The notes below the pieces were generated by a model, which was given only the letters and a program-made list of their open reading frames with translations, searched no databases and was not told the origin of the DNA. A DNA stretch of 64,000 nucleotides from Litomosoides sigmodontis (lineage: Eukaryota; Nematoda; Chromadorea; Rhabditida; Onchocercidae), in the NCBI GenBank assembly GCA_963070105.1, contig OY718807.1:5870983-5934982 (forward strand), written 5' to 3'. Every line of letters begins with the position of its first letter. The stretch's first letter is position 1. The position numbers and the translations under genes were made by a program. Of this stretch, positions 39,835 through 51,255 are shown piece after piece.

Positions 39835-40833
39835 ATGGGTTTAATTGATAAACCAATCATTGTTGATGGAAAAGATCATCTCTTGGGGCGATTGGCATCA
39901 GTTATCGCCAAACAGCTTCTCCTTGGTCAGAAAATTGTTGTTGTTCGGTGCGAAGAGATCGCCATTTCTGGTAATTTCCATCGTTCCAAACTGAAGTTCA
40001 TGAGCTTTTTGCGTAAGCGATGCAACGTTAAGCCAGCACGTGGTCCCTTTCATTTCCGTGCACCAAGCCGTATATTCTGGAGAACCGTCCGTGGCATGTT
40101 ACCGCACAAAACACATCGCGGCAAGGCAGCACTGCTTCGTTTGAAGGCATTCGATGGTGTCCCACAACCCTATGACCGAGTTAAACGACAGGTTCACCCT
40201 GCAGCTCTGCGGCATTTGGCTTTGAAGCCACGAAGGAAATATTGCACAGGTATTTTTGTGCGATTGTTTTTGGTAATATAAGGCATACAGTTTCTTTTCT
40301 CTACCTGCTCATGTACTTCATCTAATACTGGTAGTTTGGATATACATGGGTTTAGAAATTTTAAAAAAGTGTACAGACGTTTAACTGTTTTCGTCGAAGC
40401 TTGTTTTAATATAACTAAACCAGTCCTTATATTTAAAGGTTAGAAATATTAATGATTATGACATATACAATGTTGCTGTTCGAGTACTTCACAAAGCAAC
40501 TAAAATTTTCGATGAGATGAACTGAGCTAAAATACAGGTCTCTTAGTCGTACATTACGTAGAAAAGTGAATCGTATATTACCAATTCAGTTTGAAATATG
40601 ACAGTCCACAAAAATATGACAGTAATAAAATTGCAGTTGGACGTCTTGCGCATGAAGTGGGTTGGCAGTATCGTGATGTAGTCGCAAAGCTGGAAACTAA
40701 AAGAAAAGTTAAAAGTGCTGCATTCTATGAACATAAAAAGATGAAATCGAAGCTATTAACTGAAGCATTGAAGTCAGATCTTGTTAAAAATTCACCTTAT
40801 CAAAAGCTGATAGAATCTTATGGTTACCAATAA
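39835..40833 (+). CDS. RPL13A: Large ribosomal subunit protein uL13 (RPL13A)
   Basis: Two exons, 39835..40249 and 40637..40833; 203 aa, the same length as human RPL13A. The protein sits in the 60S subunit. Conserved blocks: [20 protein letters not shown], the [20 protein letters not shown] segment, [33 protein letters not shown] and [12 protein letters not shown]. The exon join is fixed by [20 protein letters not shown] occurs both over the stop codon (40829-40834) and at 40862-40867. The single intron was checked for an intron-hosted box C/D snoRNA (as in vertebrate RPL13A), without a convincing hit. The ELP6 gene starts 253 bp downstream on the same strand. Confidence 0.98.
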
Positions 40834-41085
40834 ATTTCTGTTTGTTAAAGTAATATTTTTGAATAAAATTTTTGATTGATTAATAAACGCAGACTTCCTT
40901 TTTAAATACAGAAAGGTTATTGATACGAAAATATTTTGACAGTGCGTTTCTGCAAAAGGTAAGATATATTGGAGATGGTTTACAAAATGGTGAAGGGGTG
41001 GAAAATGATGTAGCTAAAATCTCGGTTTCGTGATATCTTCCAGTGCATAAAGTTTGGAGGTTGAACTTGCTGAGCCTCTTTGAGC

Positions 41086-42565
41086 ATGCTAACGGAAATT
41101 AGCGGTTTATTGGATGAGAAGAAATACGATATTATTGCAATCGAGTGCGAAGATTTGAGCTCACCTGCTTTCTTGCAATTATGCATTGTTGAATATGCAG
41201 TGAAGAAGAACGTGAAGGTTATCTATATATCAGCGACGCGGAATATGCTGGCCTTTAAGTTCGTCATTTTCTTTCTGTCTGTACTGTGATAGAGGATTGG
41301 TCATGCGAAATATTTTAAATTTAGGGGAATATCCGCACGTAATTCTCAAATCTGCACAGCTTGTTCGTTATTTTGTCGCATTCCTTCCTATATGTGATGT
41401 TATTGGGTTGAGGTACTTCCACTATTGTGAGTTGGGAACTGTTTTCTGTAAACACTGCAGGCTGTGATCCATGTAGAGATTTGTCTTATGGAAACTGTGA
41501 GCACTTCAATGAAAAGATAGCATATGTGGACAAGGTGGGCGTCAGTGCCGGGAGGTCATCCTGGATGACAATCTTCGCCATGCAGAATGAGGATATCTTT
41601 GTAAAGAATAATTTGTTATCATTTGTTTTTGATACGAACTTATTGGGCGTTTACTAGGACAATGGCGAGCAAAGTAATGATACGATTATCAGAAAAGCTG
41701 AAGTTTTTGCCTGTGAATCAGCTCCTCCCCGATGGCTTTATTGAGGATAATGATGACACGTTGTTTGCATGCCTTTTGGAGGTACTGCCTTTTAAAATTT
41801 AGAAATTTCCAAGAATTTTTGTTTCATCAGTTTTTGAACAGCTCGATGTGGTTGTTGGAGCAATGATTTTTCTCAATACACAATTTTAATAAAATTTACT
41901 TCGTTATAGAACATTAATAGACATATTGAAGAAGGCGATAATGAAGTATTCATCATATTTGACAACTTTACCGTGTTCTGTGATTTCACTAACACTGTCT
42001 CATACATTCCTGCATTTATACGACGCCTACAACAATCCAATAAGAATTTAGAAATCAAATTGGTAAGCAAAACTGTCAAAGCCAGTTTTTCATTCCTATT
42101 AAGGCTTATAAAATTTTCCACTCACTGATCTCGTATTGTACTTCCATTTATGTCTTTATTTCACCCGTACACGTTCTAGGTTATAACTTTCCAATCGAAA
42201 GACCAAATTTCGAATATTATGCTCCATGAAAGTGATATTATTATAAGGATAAAACGTGTTGGAAACGGTTTTGCCAAAGATGTTACGGGACAGGTGAATT
42301 CATGACATTAATTTGATGTCCTTTTATAGAGCTGTGTTTGATTAATTTATGCTCACGAAATTACATTTAAAAAAGTATGGAAGTTTTCGTTAGATCTTAA
42401 AGAATGTTGAAAACCACGAAGACCTCCTACTCATCTACAATTTTGCAGCTGCATGTGATAGACCGCAGTGGCGAAGCGCCGTATCCAGAAAATATTTTCA
42501 ATTATCATTTGAGCGACCGATCCGCACGACTTTTTCTTCCCGGAATGTCAAGACCGGAATTATGA
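41086..42565 (+). CDS. ELP6: Elongator complex protein 6
   Basis: Six exons: 41086..41258, 41293..41412, 41658..41781, 41910..42062, 42180..42293, 42449..42565; 266 aa, identical in length to human ELP6. ELP6 is a RecA-like subunit of the Elp456 ring, which assists Elongator in U34 tRNA modification. The C-terminal third aligns without gaps to human: SDIIIRIKRVGNGFAKDVTG (human SHLILRAEGLATGFCRDVHG) and ARLFLPGMSRPEL (human VSFFAKGMSPAVL). The N-terminal half is divergent but colinear. The first intron is only 34 nt (41259-41292); removing it gives exactly the human spacing between the FL...YxxKxNxKV strand and the next helix. An acceptor at 41042-41043 (CTTCCAG) precedes the start by about 40 nt. 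Walker residues are not apparent, as expected for this subunit. Confidence 0.85.
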
Positions 42566-42902
42566 ACTCAGCTACTTTAGAATGAGTTTTAATCGCAGTG
42601 TTCTCAGAAAATGAAAAGTGGTGAGACTAAGTAGTACAATTAAGTATTCTTTATTGGCATCAAAGTGTAATTCGGAAAAACGAAAAAAAAATAAAATAGG
42701 CTAACAGCAAGTGTAACCATCATTTTTCCATTCCCTACATAAAAAACATAACAATAGTTTCATCGTTCTGACAGCTATATTTTTTAGAAATTATAAATGC
42801 AAAAGGGCTCGTACTATATTCAGCAAAGATTACAATACATATAAAGGCGTAGATCCGAAGAGCAATAGTGCAGCAGTTGTTGATCTTTCTGTTTTTATAT
42901 CT
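42566..42902. other. Intergenic between convergent ELP6 and Porcupine genes
   Basis: 3' UTRs of both genes; AATAAA at 42690-42695 on the plus strand is the probable ELP6 signal. Confidence 0.55.
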
Positions 42903-45102
42903 TTAGAAGGCCAACAGCAGCGAAAACAGTCCAATGATATGACTAAAATAGTAGGAATTAGCCCATATAGAAAGCGTATGCCTCCAGGAATATCCTGTTT
43001 CTGCGGCGCTATCATCAAATGCCATTCCGAGGTACACCAAATGTGTAAGAGCTAGGACTCGAAACACGACGTTGATAGCTAGCGTACTTAAAGCATTCTG
43101 AAACTGCAACTTGAATGTATAGATCCACCTACTGCAAGATTTTTCGTCTTTTATCTTGTCCATAAATTGAGAAAAACAGATGATCTAAGACCTCTTTATA
43201 TGTATGGTGACACTCTTTGCGACATTTCCTTGCACGTACACATGAATCTATGCAACGACTCAGTTTACTTCTCATTTCTGCAAATTAATTCCGTTAAAAT
43301 TTGTACAGAATAGAGATCTGTTACAAAAAATGTTAGAAAAAACTAGACCAACTTGTCTCAGCATATGTGTAAAATCCCAGTGAAAGTAGCACCGCAGATA
43401 ATTGAAAATTGATACCCTAAAACGGAGAATTTGAGAAGGGATTTCACAACGAAGTAAAAAATCTGTGTGACAATCCATTTTTTGCCCAGAATATTTGCGG
43501 GGATTTATAAAAAGAGAATACGCATTAGATTTACTCATGATATAATCTAAGAACTGAAATAAAACTTACATGAAAAAGGGAACTAACAGCGTAAGTGGCG
43601 AAAATTGCAGCTGCAGAGCCATACTTTTTAATCTCTCCAAATACATCTGTAACAGAATTATAGATCTCATTCAATTCAAAGATTGAAGATAGATTCTAAG
43701 ATAAACGTATTGCTTACATTGATGCAAAAATCGGTGCATAGGTATGTTCCATGAAATAACAACATCCACTAGCGAACGAGGCAATTCGATATGAATCCAG
43801 TCAGCAACAATACCGGAATCAATACCGGACAATAATGAAGTGCCCGCGGAAAGCCAGCTTACAAAATAGTGACTGAATCGAAATGACTGAGCTACGAAGT
43901 ATGCTCCAAAGAAAGGCAATTCGACAAAACTATCGGCAATGCACGACGAATGAATAACAGCCAACAGCGACAGAGTAATGTAGCTGAGAGCACGAAAACA
44001 ATTAATAATTTCCACCTAAAATTATCTTCGTTTTTATCCTACTGTTTTTCTTTAACTTTTTAAACAAGAATCCTTCGGATTTTCACCTTTTTTCAAATAA
44101 GTAAATACTTGCTTTGAATTTCTTGAAACATAACGAGTCCTGATACTGTTTGTAAGTAATCCATGGACCGAATAATAGAGTTGAACTGTCAAACGTGTAG
44201 GAAAGTAGGTGCAACAATGTAATATTGCCATTAAATTCATTGGAAAGGTCAAACGACAATGAAGTAATTTTCATTAGGATAATCATTAGTATACCACGCA
44301 TCGACATAAATTCTTTGGCGGTAAAGTAATATTGCCTATAAAAGCATTCACAATCACACAAGAATATTAAGCTTCCAAATGTGAGTGGAAAACAAAACAT
44401 TAAGAAAAAAAAGATAATTTGTTTATTTTGAAATATATACAATATGGAATTTACAAATGATGACAGATATGAAAATAGAACTTACCAAACTAAAAGCATA
44501 CTGATTGAATACACTAACATTACAAATTTAGTCTGCTTGTTGAAGAGAAATATGTAATACGGTAATACAACACTCAGCGCAATATATGTACAAATCGATA
44601 AGAAATTATTTCGAGTTCCTATTATAAACAGTCCAGAAGCTACGAAGATAACATGTAATGTAACTTCATTCACTATTCCTGAAATAGCTTTTAATCAGCT
44701 AAAGAATTAAGTAACACGAAAACTTATAAAAAAAATTAGCAGAGCCCGAAAATTTTCAGAAAAAATTAAATAAAAAAAATAAAAAACAGTAGAGTAGGAA
44801 ATTCAATAAATTCAATAAAATAACTTCAAATTTAAACGCAATTTTAATTTGTACGAGGAGCTTTAGATTTGAAGTAAATATTTACCTTTAGCGCACAAAA
44901 ATACGAGAAATCGCTTGAGAGCAGAAAAGAGCAGTAGTTTCAGTATGGTACCACGCAAAGAACCAAGCACATCTATAGGACACTGCTGCCATTCCTGGGT
45001 TGTCTCCTTACTGTACATAAAATCGGCAAATTCCTCGTCGGATAGCTGAACAACATCATCGTACAACCATCTTTCTTCATCAGACATTGCTGTAACTATC
45101 AT
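42903..45102 (-). CDS. PORCN: Porcupine, Wnt O-palmitoleoyltransferase (MOM-1 ortholog)
   Basis: Eight exons: 44886..45102, 44486..44678, 44113..44335, 43718..44015, 43570..43646, 43353..43416, 43192..43277, 42903..43154; 469 aa (human 461). This multi-pass ER membrane MBOAT enzyme adds palmitoleate to a serine of Wnt proteins, needed for secretion. Matches include SMRGILMI (human KMRGAQMI), LFGPWITY, FRFSHYFVSWLSAGTSLLSG, IHIELPRSLVDVVISWNIPM, YVFGEIKKYGSAAAIFATYA, and the catalytic His in SSLFHG at residue 336 (His336 in human), then FRVLALTHLVYLG and ETGYSWRHTLSIWA. The second ATG (45087) directly follows an acceptor-like TTACAG and may be the true start. Intron 3 has a GC donor (AAA|GCAAGT) and intron 7 is 37 nt; both are inferred from frame and homology. 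Confidence 0.92.
43155..43191 (-). other. 37-nt intron in Porcupine gene
   Basis: GTCTTA...GGACAAG with a TTTTTCTC tract. It restores the frame between CHHTYKE and the C-terminal IKDEKSC block. An alternative intron of about 62 nt would drop the CHHTYK segment. Confidence 0.5.
44016..44112 (-). other. GC-AG intron in Porcupine gene
   Basis: The exon ends TTCAAA and the intron begins GCAAGT, the best form of a GC donor; the acceptor is ATTTTAG. The GT one codon later would leave the downstream MBOAT frame out of phase. Confidence 0.75.
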
Positions 45103-46107
45103 TTAGTTACAGTTTAATTTGAAAAACAATATTGGCTGCCATTTCTGAAGAAATGAATTGGCAAATGGGCTAGCAAATGTACGGGCATCTAAAAGTGAGT
45201 CTCCATGATTCTCTTCACTGATGATGACTTGTTTCAATCTAAGCGGAGTTATATAAATTCTGTTATTGCAACAGAATGAGCAATTTAGCTGCTATACATC
45301 TGGAGCAAATCATTTAAATTTTAAGTGACCAAATGATATTTAAAATTGACTGATTTCAATTTACAACAAATCATTTCAAATTCAAGTCAATTTAACTGAA
45401 CCGTTTAATGAGACAGGAATGCTTGCATGTACGGCCAACGAAGAAAACAAAAGCGAGTCAGTTTCTTCTAATGAATTGACTGATCCTTCCTGATTGCACA
45501 ACTATCGATGGAAGCATTAGAGTGGTTCCTCCGGACAGTTCTTCATTTTTCACATCGAAACATCCACTAAAATCCGACTTTAGTGATAGCACGTTGAGTT
45601 TGCAAGCATCAATTTGTATAATGCAATTCTGTGCATGACCGGTGTCACCATTTCAATGTCACATGGAGGTAGAGCGTGAAATTCGAGAGGTTTTTTGTGA
45701 AACTTCTTGCCATCAGCTCACGGCGTACAAAGACATAGGTCGAAGACTTAGGATTTAAGATGCTTTAAGGTGGAAGGGAGTGCCACCGACTACGGAAAGA
45801 GTGTGAGATCGTAACGGTCAGTCACTTGGCCCTAAGCAGAGGTATGGGCCAGATGTGTTTCGAGTGAGCTTGAGAGCGGTGAACGATTAACTTGCAAATG
45901 ATAAAGTGGTACAGCAATGACATCAGAGGCGACATCTACCTGTTTAGCGACAGCGGCAGACATTGTTTGCATTGATCCTCTTATCGGCAATGATTTGTGT
46001 CCTCTACTTCGGGTACAATTAACTTTCTTTGTCAGTCTTTGATAGATGTATCTTTTGTCTATGAATGTATATAGCTAGCTGTCTTATTATTTGCATAAAT
46101 TTTTTAG
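45103..46107. other. Divergent intergenic region, Porcupine (-) and KICS2 (+)
   Basis: Should contain both promoters. Open frames here, such as the minus frame at 46019-46282, overlap KICS2 exon 1 in antisense and are shadows. No RNA gene or repeat of note. Confidence 0.5.
46095..46107 (+). promoter_or_regulatory. Probable spliced-leader acceptor of KICS2
   Basis: ATAAATTTTTTAG lies 15 nt upstream of the start codon at 46123, with no coding exon upstream. Confidence 0.5.
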
Positions 46108-46122
46108 CAATTCGGCAGAGCG

Positions 46123-48586
46123 ATGAGTGAAGCTCGCTTTGACGATGCTCGAGTACTGATCGAGTCATTTCGAGGAACGCGGGTTCCAATATCGTCCAGT
46201 GCTGAAGACTCTCTTTGCCACTTACTCCTTTCCGCATGCGTTCAGGTTGTTTCATTAAACTTTTCATAACAACAAGGTTCATGGAACGAGGATGTTTGTC
46301 GCAGCTGAAAGTTTTGTGTTTTAGATAGTAAAAGCGGAGAGCGCATATTACTCCCTGAATTTTATGGTGCCGAAAGCCTTTTTTCGACGAGAAAGCACTC
46401 TACTGTTAACTTATACACAGATCAAGTGATCTTTTCATCTAATTATTTTTGCCCGTGATGTTGCTTTCTTCCAATATGAACATTGATGAATAGAATTTTC
46501 GTCGGGTAGAAGGTTTGAAGCTTCATATGGTTAAAGAAATACTTATTGCGGTTCTTAATAATAGTTTAATGCAGAGCCGAATTATGTCGAATGGATGATG
46601 TCATGGGGAATACTAAGAGTTCATCAGCAGAGGATATCAGACGACGTTTAATTGACTTTACCAGTGCTAGAGTTTCAATGATCAATGTGTACAATTCATT
46701 TCTAGTTGAAAGTAGCTTTTCTTCGAACTTTCTTACTTTGTTATTTTTTTACAAATACAATATCAATCTTTTCACCCGTAATATTTACATTGTTTATATT
46801 ATTCAATAATTTAACTGCTAAAATATTTCAGATTTTGGTCTCCCAAGTGAACTTATAGCTTTAACGACAGTGCTTTCATCAGTTGAGCATTTACTAATGC
46901 TTTTAATTAATCATGAATCACTCACATCCTTATTTACTTTTGTCGCTAACGAGATAGTGGCAATGAAGCTACTTCTGGAGGTACAACTAGCTCTAATACG
47001 ATGTGAGGTTATGTTTTTTCATTTTATGGAACCTTTGTTAACCATTTATGTTTAAATGAAACTTTAGATCCAGATGGATCCATAGGTTTTTGCAACTGAA
47101 CATTCGTTTATGAAAGTCAAACAACTGGTTATTGCGACATACTGGTCTATATTTCAGTTTTTGCAATCTTTGATTAAATTAAAGAGCGCGCATGCTAAAC
47201 TTCAGTTGTGGTTTAGTTCTATCGGATATAAGCACACACAAACTAAAACAACAGTCAAATTCCTCGGCTTCGGTAACGAATTATTGCACTTGTCAATTTT
47301 TTCGTTAAAATTTTTGTTTTGAAGCGCAAAAAAATTTTATTCAATTTCTACAGGAAATTTCAGGACCTCAGGTTCAATGTTCCCCTTTGAGATTATGCAG
47401 CTGGACTTATGAATTTTACATGTTATTATTGGCGAAGTTCTCTTTATATTTTCATGATTCACTACAGCCACAGTGCTCGACAGCCGACTTTGATCATACA
47501 ATTAGTTCTATGAAGTCACCGAATTTTGTTCAAATATTCACTGCATTTCAACGCAGAATGGAACCCTTATTTATTCTTTTAATTGCTAATCGTTGCAATG
47601 CTTCAGATATACCGCCCCGTTTGTTTTATCGGACATTAGTTTTATTTTTCACTGTTTTGATAGGTCTCATTCGAAAATTTTGAACTAAACACTTTTCCAA
47701 AATCTTATTGAACTTAAATTTTGAATTTTAAAATTTGCCTCTTTATAGTTGTATCTCATGCCTGTTTTCGTCGCCTTTCTCTTTTTTATGATATTCTAGA
47801 ATACAGTATTTTTTTACGATTTTACTTTTGCATTTATTTTTTACTTTTGTATTTATTCCGCTTTTTCCATTATTTTATATTCTAAAACTATATTTTCAGT
47901 TATTGGTTATGGCCGTACTGTGGATTTTGATGATGGGGAAGGTGAGCTGCGAAAAAAATTTTTAGTCTTTTTGAAAATGGGTGGTGAAACAAAAGAACTG
48001 AATGTAATGCTTCCGTCGATTTCTATACTTATACAAGAAGCAGGTGCTAAAAAATCTAGAACAGATCGTATCACGTACTGCTATGACCAACTTATGTCCA
48101 GGGTACGACTTTCCATTTTTTGTTTTGGGTGTTGATAGACTCAGAAATGTGCATAAGTTTTCTGAGTGCCAAAATAATTCAAGGTTCACTGTGAAGACAG
48201 AAAAAAGAAATTTTGTCGAAAATTCTTCTTCGGCTCTTGTCAGTGAGATTGGGTGAACGAAGTGTACAATAACCGCATTAAACATGTAGATTAGTTGTGA
48301 TTATGAAGTTTAAATGTATTGCTTGTATAGGATGATTCTTTTAAAAAACACAGAAGCGCTTTTCGGATGTTTACAATTCCAAAGTTATTAATTATCAAGA
48401 TTGCATGGTATTTTTTCATCCCAGAGTTTCTTCGTATTACCGGTGGAATACAATTTGTACATAGCGATTATTTTTGATCGAAGAGTTAGCGAGCGTAATA
48501 ACACGGTGGTCAGCTTTCTCCTCAACACCTGCAGTCAGTTGCGATGTACTAAAATCTGTCAAAGCTGGCGAAAATTTTCAACTTAG
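46123..48586 (+). CDS. KICS2: KICSTOR complex subunit KICS2 (C12orf66)
   Basis: Eight exons: 46123..46245, 46325..46425, 46575..46711, 46832..47007, 47158..47272, 47364..47663, 47900..48102, 48425..48586; 438 aa (human 445). KICS2 with KPTN, ITFG2 and SZT2 forms KICSTOR, which brings the Rag-GAP GATOR1 to lysosomes so that amino-acid shortage can switch off TORC1. Seen along the protein in the human order: KAESAYYSLNFM...KAFFRRES (human AAEKVYHSLTYL...SFFSRKDS), SARVSMINVY, LKSAHAKLQLW (human LHSAHTKLQTW), FYMLLLAKFSLYFHDSL (human LKNMLLAKFSFYFHEAL), PNFVQIFTAFQRR, and the C-terminal VEYNLYIAIIFDRRVSERN (human PHFTIVIIFESKKSERD). The acceptor TTTTTTAG at 46107, 15 nt before the ATG, is a candidate trans-splice site. 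The boundary between exons 6 and 7 is the least conserved part. Confidence 0.9.
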
Positions 48587-49233
48587 TTTATTCTAATGGA
48601 AATTGTTTTATGTCATTCGTGTTACTAAAGTATAAGTCTTTGTTACTTGTACTCTATAAATGTTCTGTGACCTTGTGCAGGAAATACATCATAAACAGAT
48701 CACTCTCATTCTGATATGCTTAAACGAATATGGATGCTTCTTCGAAGCATTATTATGTTGTTAAGCAACAATTCTCATTTTTAACCAGAAATTTGTGCAC
48801 TTTATTTAAACACGTGTGAGGAGAGTGAATGTATAAATATACATGTTTTAATATCGCACACTTTCTGAATGTTTATATTTCAAATGATGAATGCGACAGT
48901 TTAAGTTACAGCCATATGGAACATCAGCAAGATAACACTTCATCATATCACTTACAAATAAAATACGGTTTCTTATCACTGCTTCTGGACGAATAAATGC
49001 AGTTGCTCTTAATGTTTGGTAGTAACTTTCAGAAACGCACGTGAACATGCGACGTTGGTACAGTTTAAATGAGTTAGACTTGCTTTGAAGCTTGTCCAAT
49101 CGGAGTTTTATTGCGTGTGAACGGAATAAGGTAATATATCCTTCACCATTATTTTACTCTGTTCACATGCAGTAGAAAGTGGCTCTTCCCGTTATTTTAT
49201 GAATGATATGATGTTTATGTAACCTTCCTGTAC

Positions 49234-49275
49234 AAAAATAAAATAAATGAGCAGTCGCTCATTTATTTTATTTTT
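49234..49275. repeat. Perfect 19-bp stem, 4-nt loop hairpin with AATAAA on both strands
   Basis: The left arm 49234-49252 (aaaaataaaataaatgagc) pairs without mismatch to 49257-49275; the loop is AGTC. Both arms read AATAAA on their own strand. Confidence 0.95.
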
Positions 49276-49979
49276 TTAAGCCACACTTTTTCATTTCAAT
49301 GAAAGTCCCTTTAAAGCGGCACTGTCTTTTTGTTCGTTTATTTCTAACCAGAAAATAGTTGAACTAGTCGTTTTTGTGCAAGAATTCGCTAAGATATCCT
49401 GGCACAGTGATGCACCGAAGGATGTTGCTACAACGCCGTTCACTGCTTCTTTCAGTCTACTCTATTTTTGTTTTTGCAAACACAACGTGTATTTCATTCA
49501 TATCGGTGTTACTGGGAAATCTGTTAGGAGAGGCTTTCTGATTGAGTTTCAAAGTGTTGAAGGAGGAGGAGGAGTGTGCATGGAATGTGTTTGATATGTG
49601 CTGTTTTAAGATGATCAGAGATGAATTTATTCAGTTGGTTTTAGCAGCGCAATAACTTGGAGCCAGGAAAGGAATCATTAAAATGTTTCACCAAAGTCTG
49701 GTTGGCCTTCAAAATGGCAAACACAAAAGGCCGTGCATTAATCACTCTCGGCAGTTAATGACACGTAATATCCTCAGCAAGCAATTAGGACGACAAAAAA
49801 GGACGATGAAAGAAAAAAGAATACGTGACTTAGCAGAGTGAAGTGGTATGTAGAAGGGCGTGAAGGAACACTTGCACGACATTTGCGCATGAATTAGGTG
49901 GTTAAGAGGGAGCAACTGCTCCTAACTGGAGAAATCACTGAGAGGAGGATGCGCACTGCTTGTGTTCCTAAAGTGAACG

Positions 49980-50340
49980 TCTAGGGAGAAGTGTCACACA
50001 AGATAGTACCAACTATAAATGGAGGGAGGCGGTGTGGTCCACTGCAAGCTGCTGCTACTTCAGCAACTATCGGCGGCTTCATGCTGCTTGCGCCTGCACG
50101 TCCCCGGCGGAAGCGTTGCATTCGCCCACCTGGCGGCGAGAGGTGACAAAGCACTGGGCTGGGTACTGCACAGAGCGGTGGTGGTGTCACTTAACGCACT
50201 GTTGCTGTTCCGTGCTTGCACGGCAAGGACAGGTGAAACATGGTGTGCGTGATGTTGACGCGTGGCTTTCGTGAACGATCTAGTGCCACTACCCCACACC
50301 AGGTAGCAACGACGATTCTCCTGCTACCACAGGGGATGGC
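49980..50340. other. GC-rich patch
   Basis: Visibly richer in G and C, with many CG dinucleotides (for example GGCGGCGAGAGG and CCCCGGCGGAAGCG), within otherwise AT-rich DNA. Short ORFs occur on both strands but none resembles a known protein. Confidence 0.7.
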
Positions 50341-51230
50341 AGGCCTGTACAATCAAACTTGTCACCACTGCTCTCCACACGTCCCTCGCTGACGCACCCT
50401 CTAATTCTCCACTTTCTTCCTCATTCCTCTCTCTCTCCCCCTCTCCCTCTCTTCGTCGCGTGTCTGCACCTCCTGATCTCGCTGCACTTCTGCCATATTC
50501 TTCGTCCTATTCATCAACTTCTCGTTTGTTAATGAGCTATCTCCGTACTCCTGTTGCCTATCACACACATACACACACATGTATATATACACAGACACAG
50601 TCATAATGCTATCGATTCGCGACACAATGCTTTGTTAATTGTAAGGTTGAGTCGTTGCTGCTACAATAACGGTTCGTGACCACGTCGATCCGATCGTTCT
50701 GAGTTCGCTCGCTTATTGATCACTGCTTCTCACTTCACTTATTGTCATCGCACTTGCCTGAAGTCTCAATACAATCGCTGCCTGTTGTTCCCGTACTGGA
50801 AGTGGCGACGTGCTCGCTACTGCATGCCACGCATACTCAGCGTGGAGATGCTCAATTCACATTCGTTTATTATAATTCACACCGTCCTGTATCAGCGCTG
50901 TACGCTAAGTGAATCAGATGGTATTCGTAGCTTCACGTTCGGCTACACTCCTATGTGGCGCGTTTCCTTTCCTCTTCGTCACTTAAGTGCAAAGCGTACC
51001 TCTCTCTACCTTACCTGTTCGTTTTACCCTCGCATAGCCTCTCAAGAATGTGTCAGCTAGCTGAGTAGCACTCGCTGAACAGCAGCAACAAGGAGAGGAG
51101 GAATGAACAACAGAGGACGGATGAGGTCAGATGGCCTTCGGTCATTTTGTCTCTCCCAAGTAGCACCACAACATATTGCTTGATATCGGTGAAGTAAGTT
51201 TGCTAGAATATCAGTCACTCAGACATTTCC

Positions 51231-51255
51231 CATCCCATCCCATCCCATCCCATCC
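51231..51255. repeat. CATCC pentamer repeat, five units
   Basis: Five perfect CATCC copies in tandem. Confidence 0.95.

Noticed and set aside
40250..40636. Box C/D snoRNA inside the RPL13A intron
   Set aside because: Vertebrate RPL13A introns host such RNAs, and ATGATTATGA and CTGA occur here, but the C box is imperfect, C' lies next to D and no terminal stem is seen.
48848..49099. Minus-strand frame of 83 codons downstream of KICS2
   Set aside because: Composition is plausible for coding sequence, but there is no ATG at the start, no convincing upstream exon and no known family.
49981..50299. Overlapping open frames on both strands in the GC-rich patch
   Set aside because: GC-rich DNA has few stops, so open frames in several phases are expected; none has a recognisable domain.
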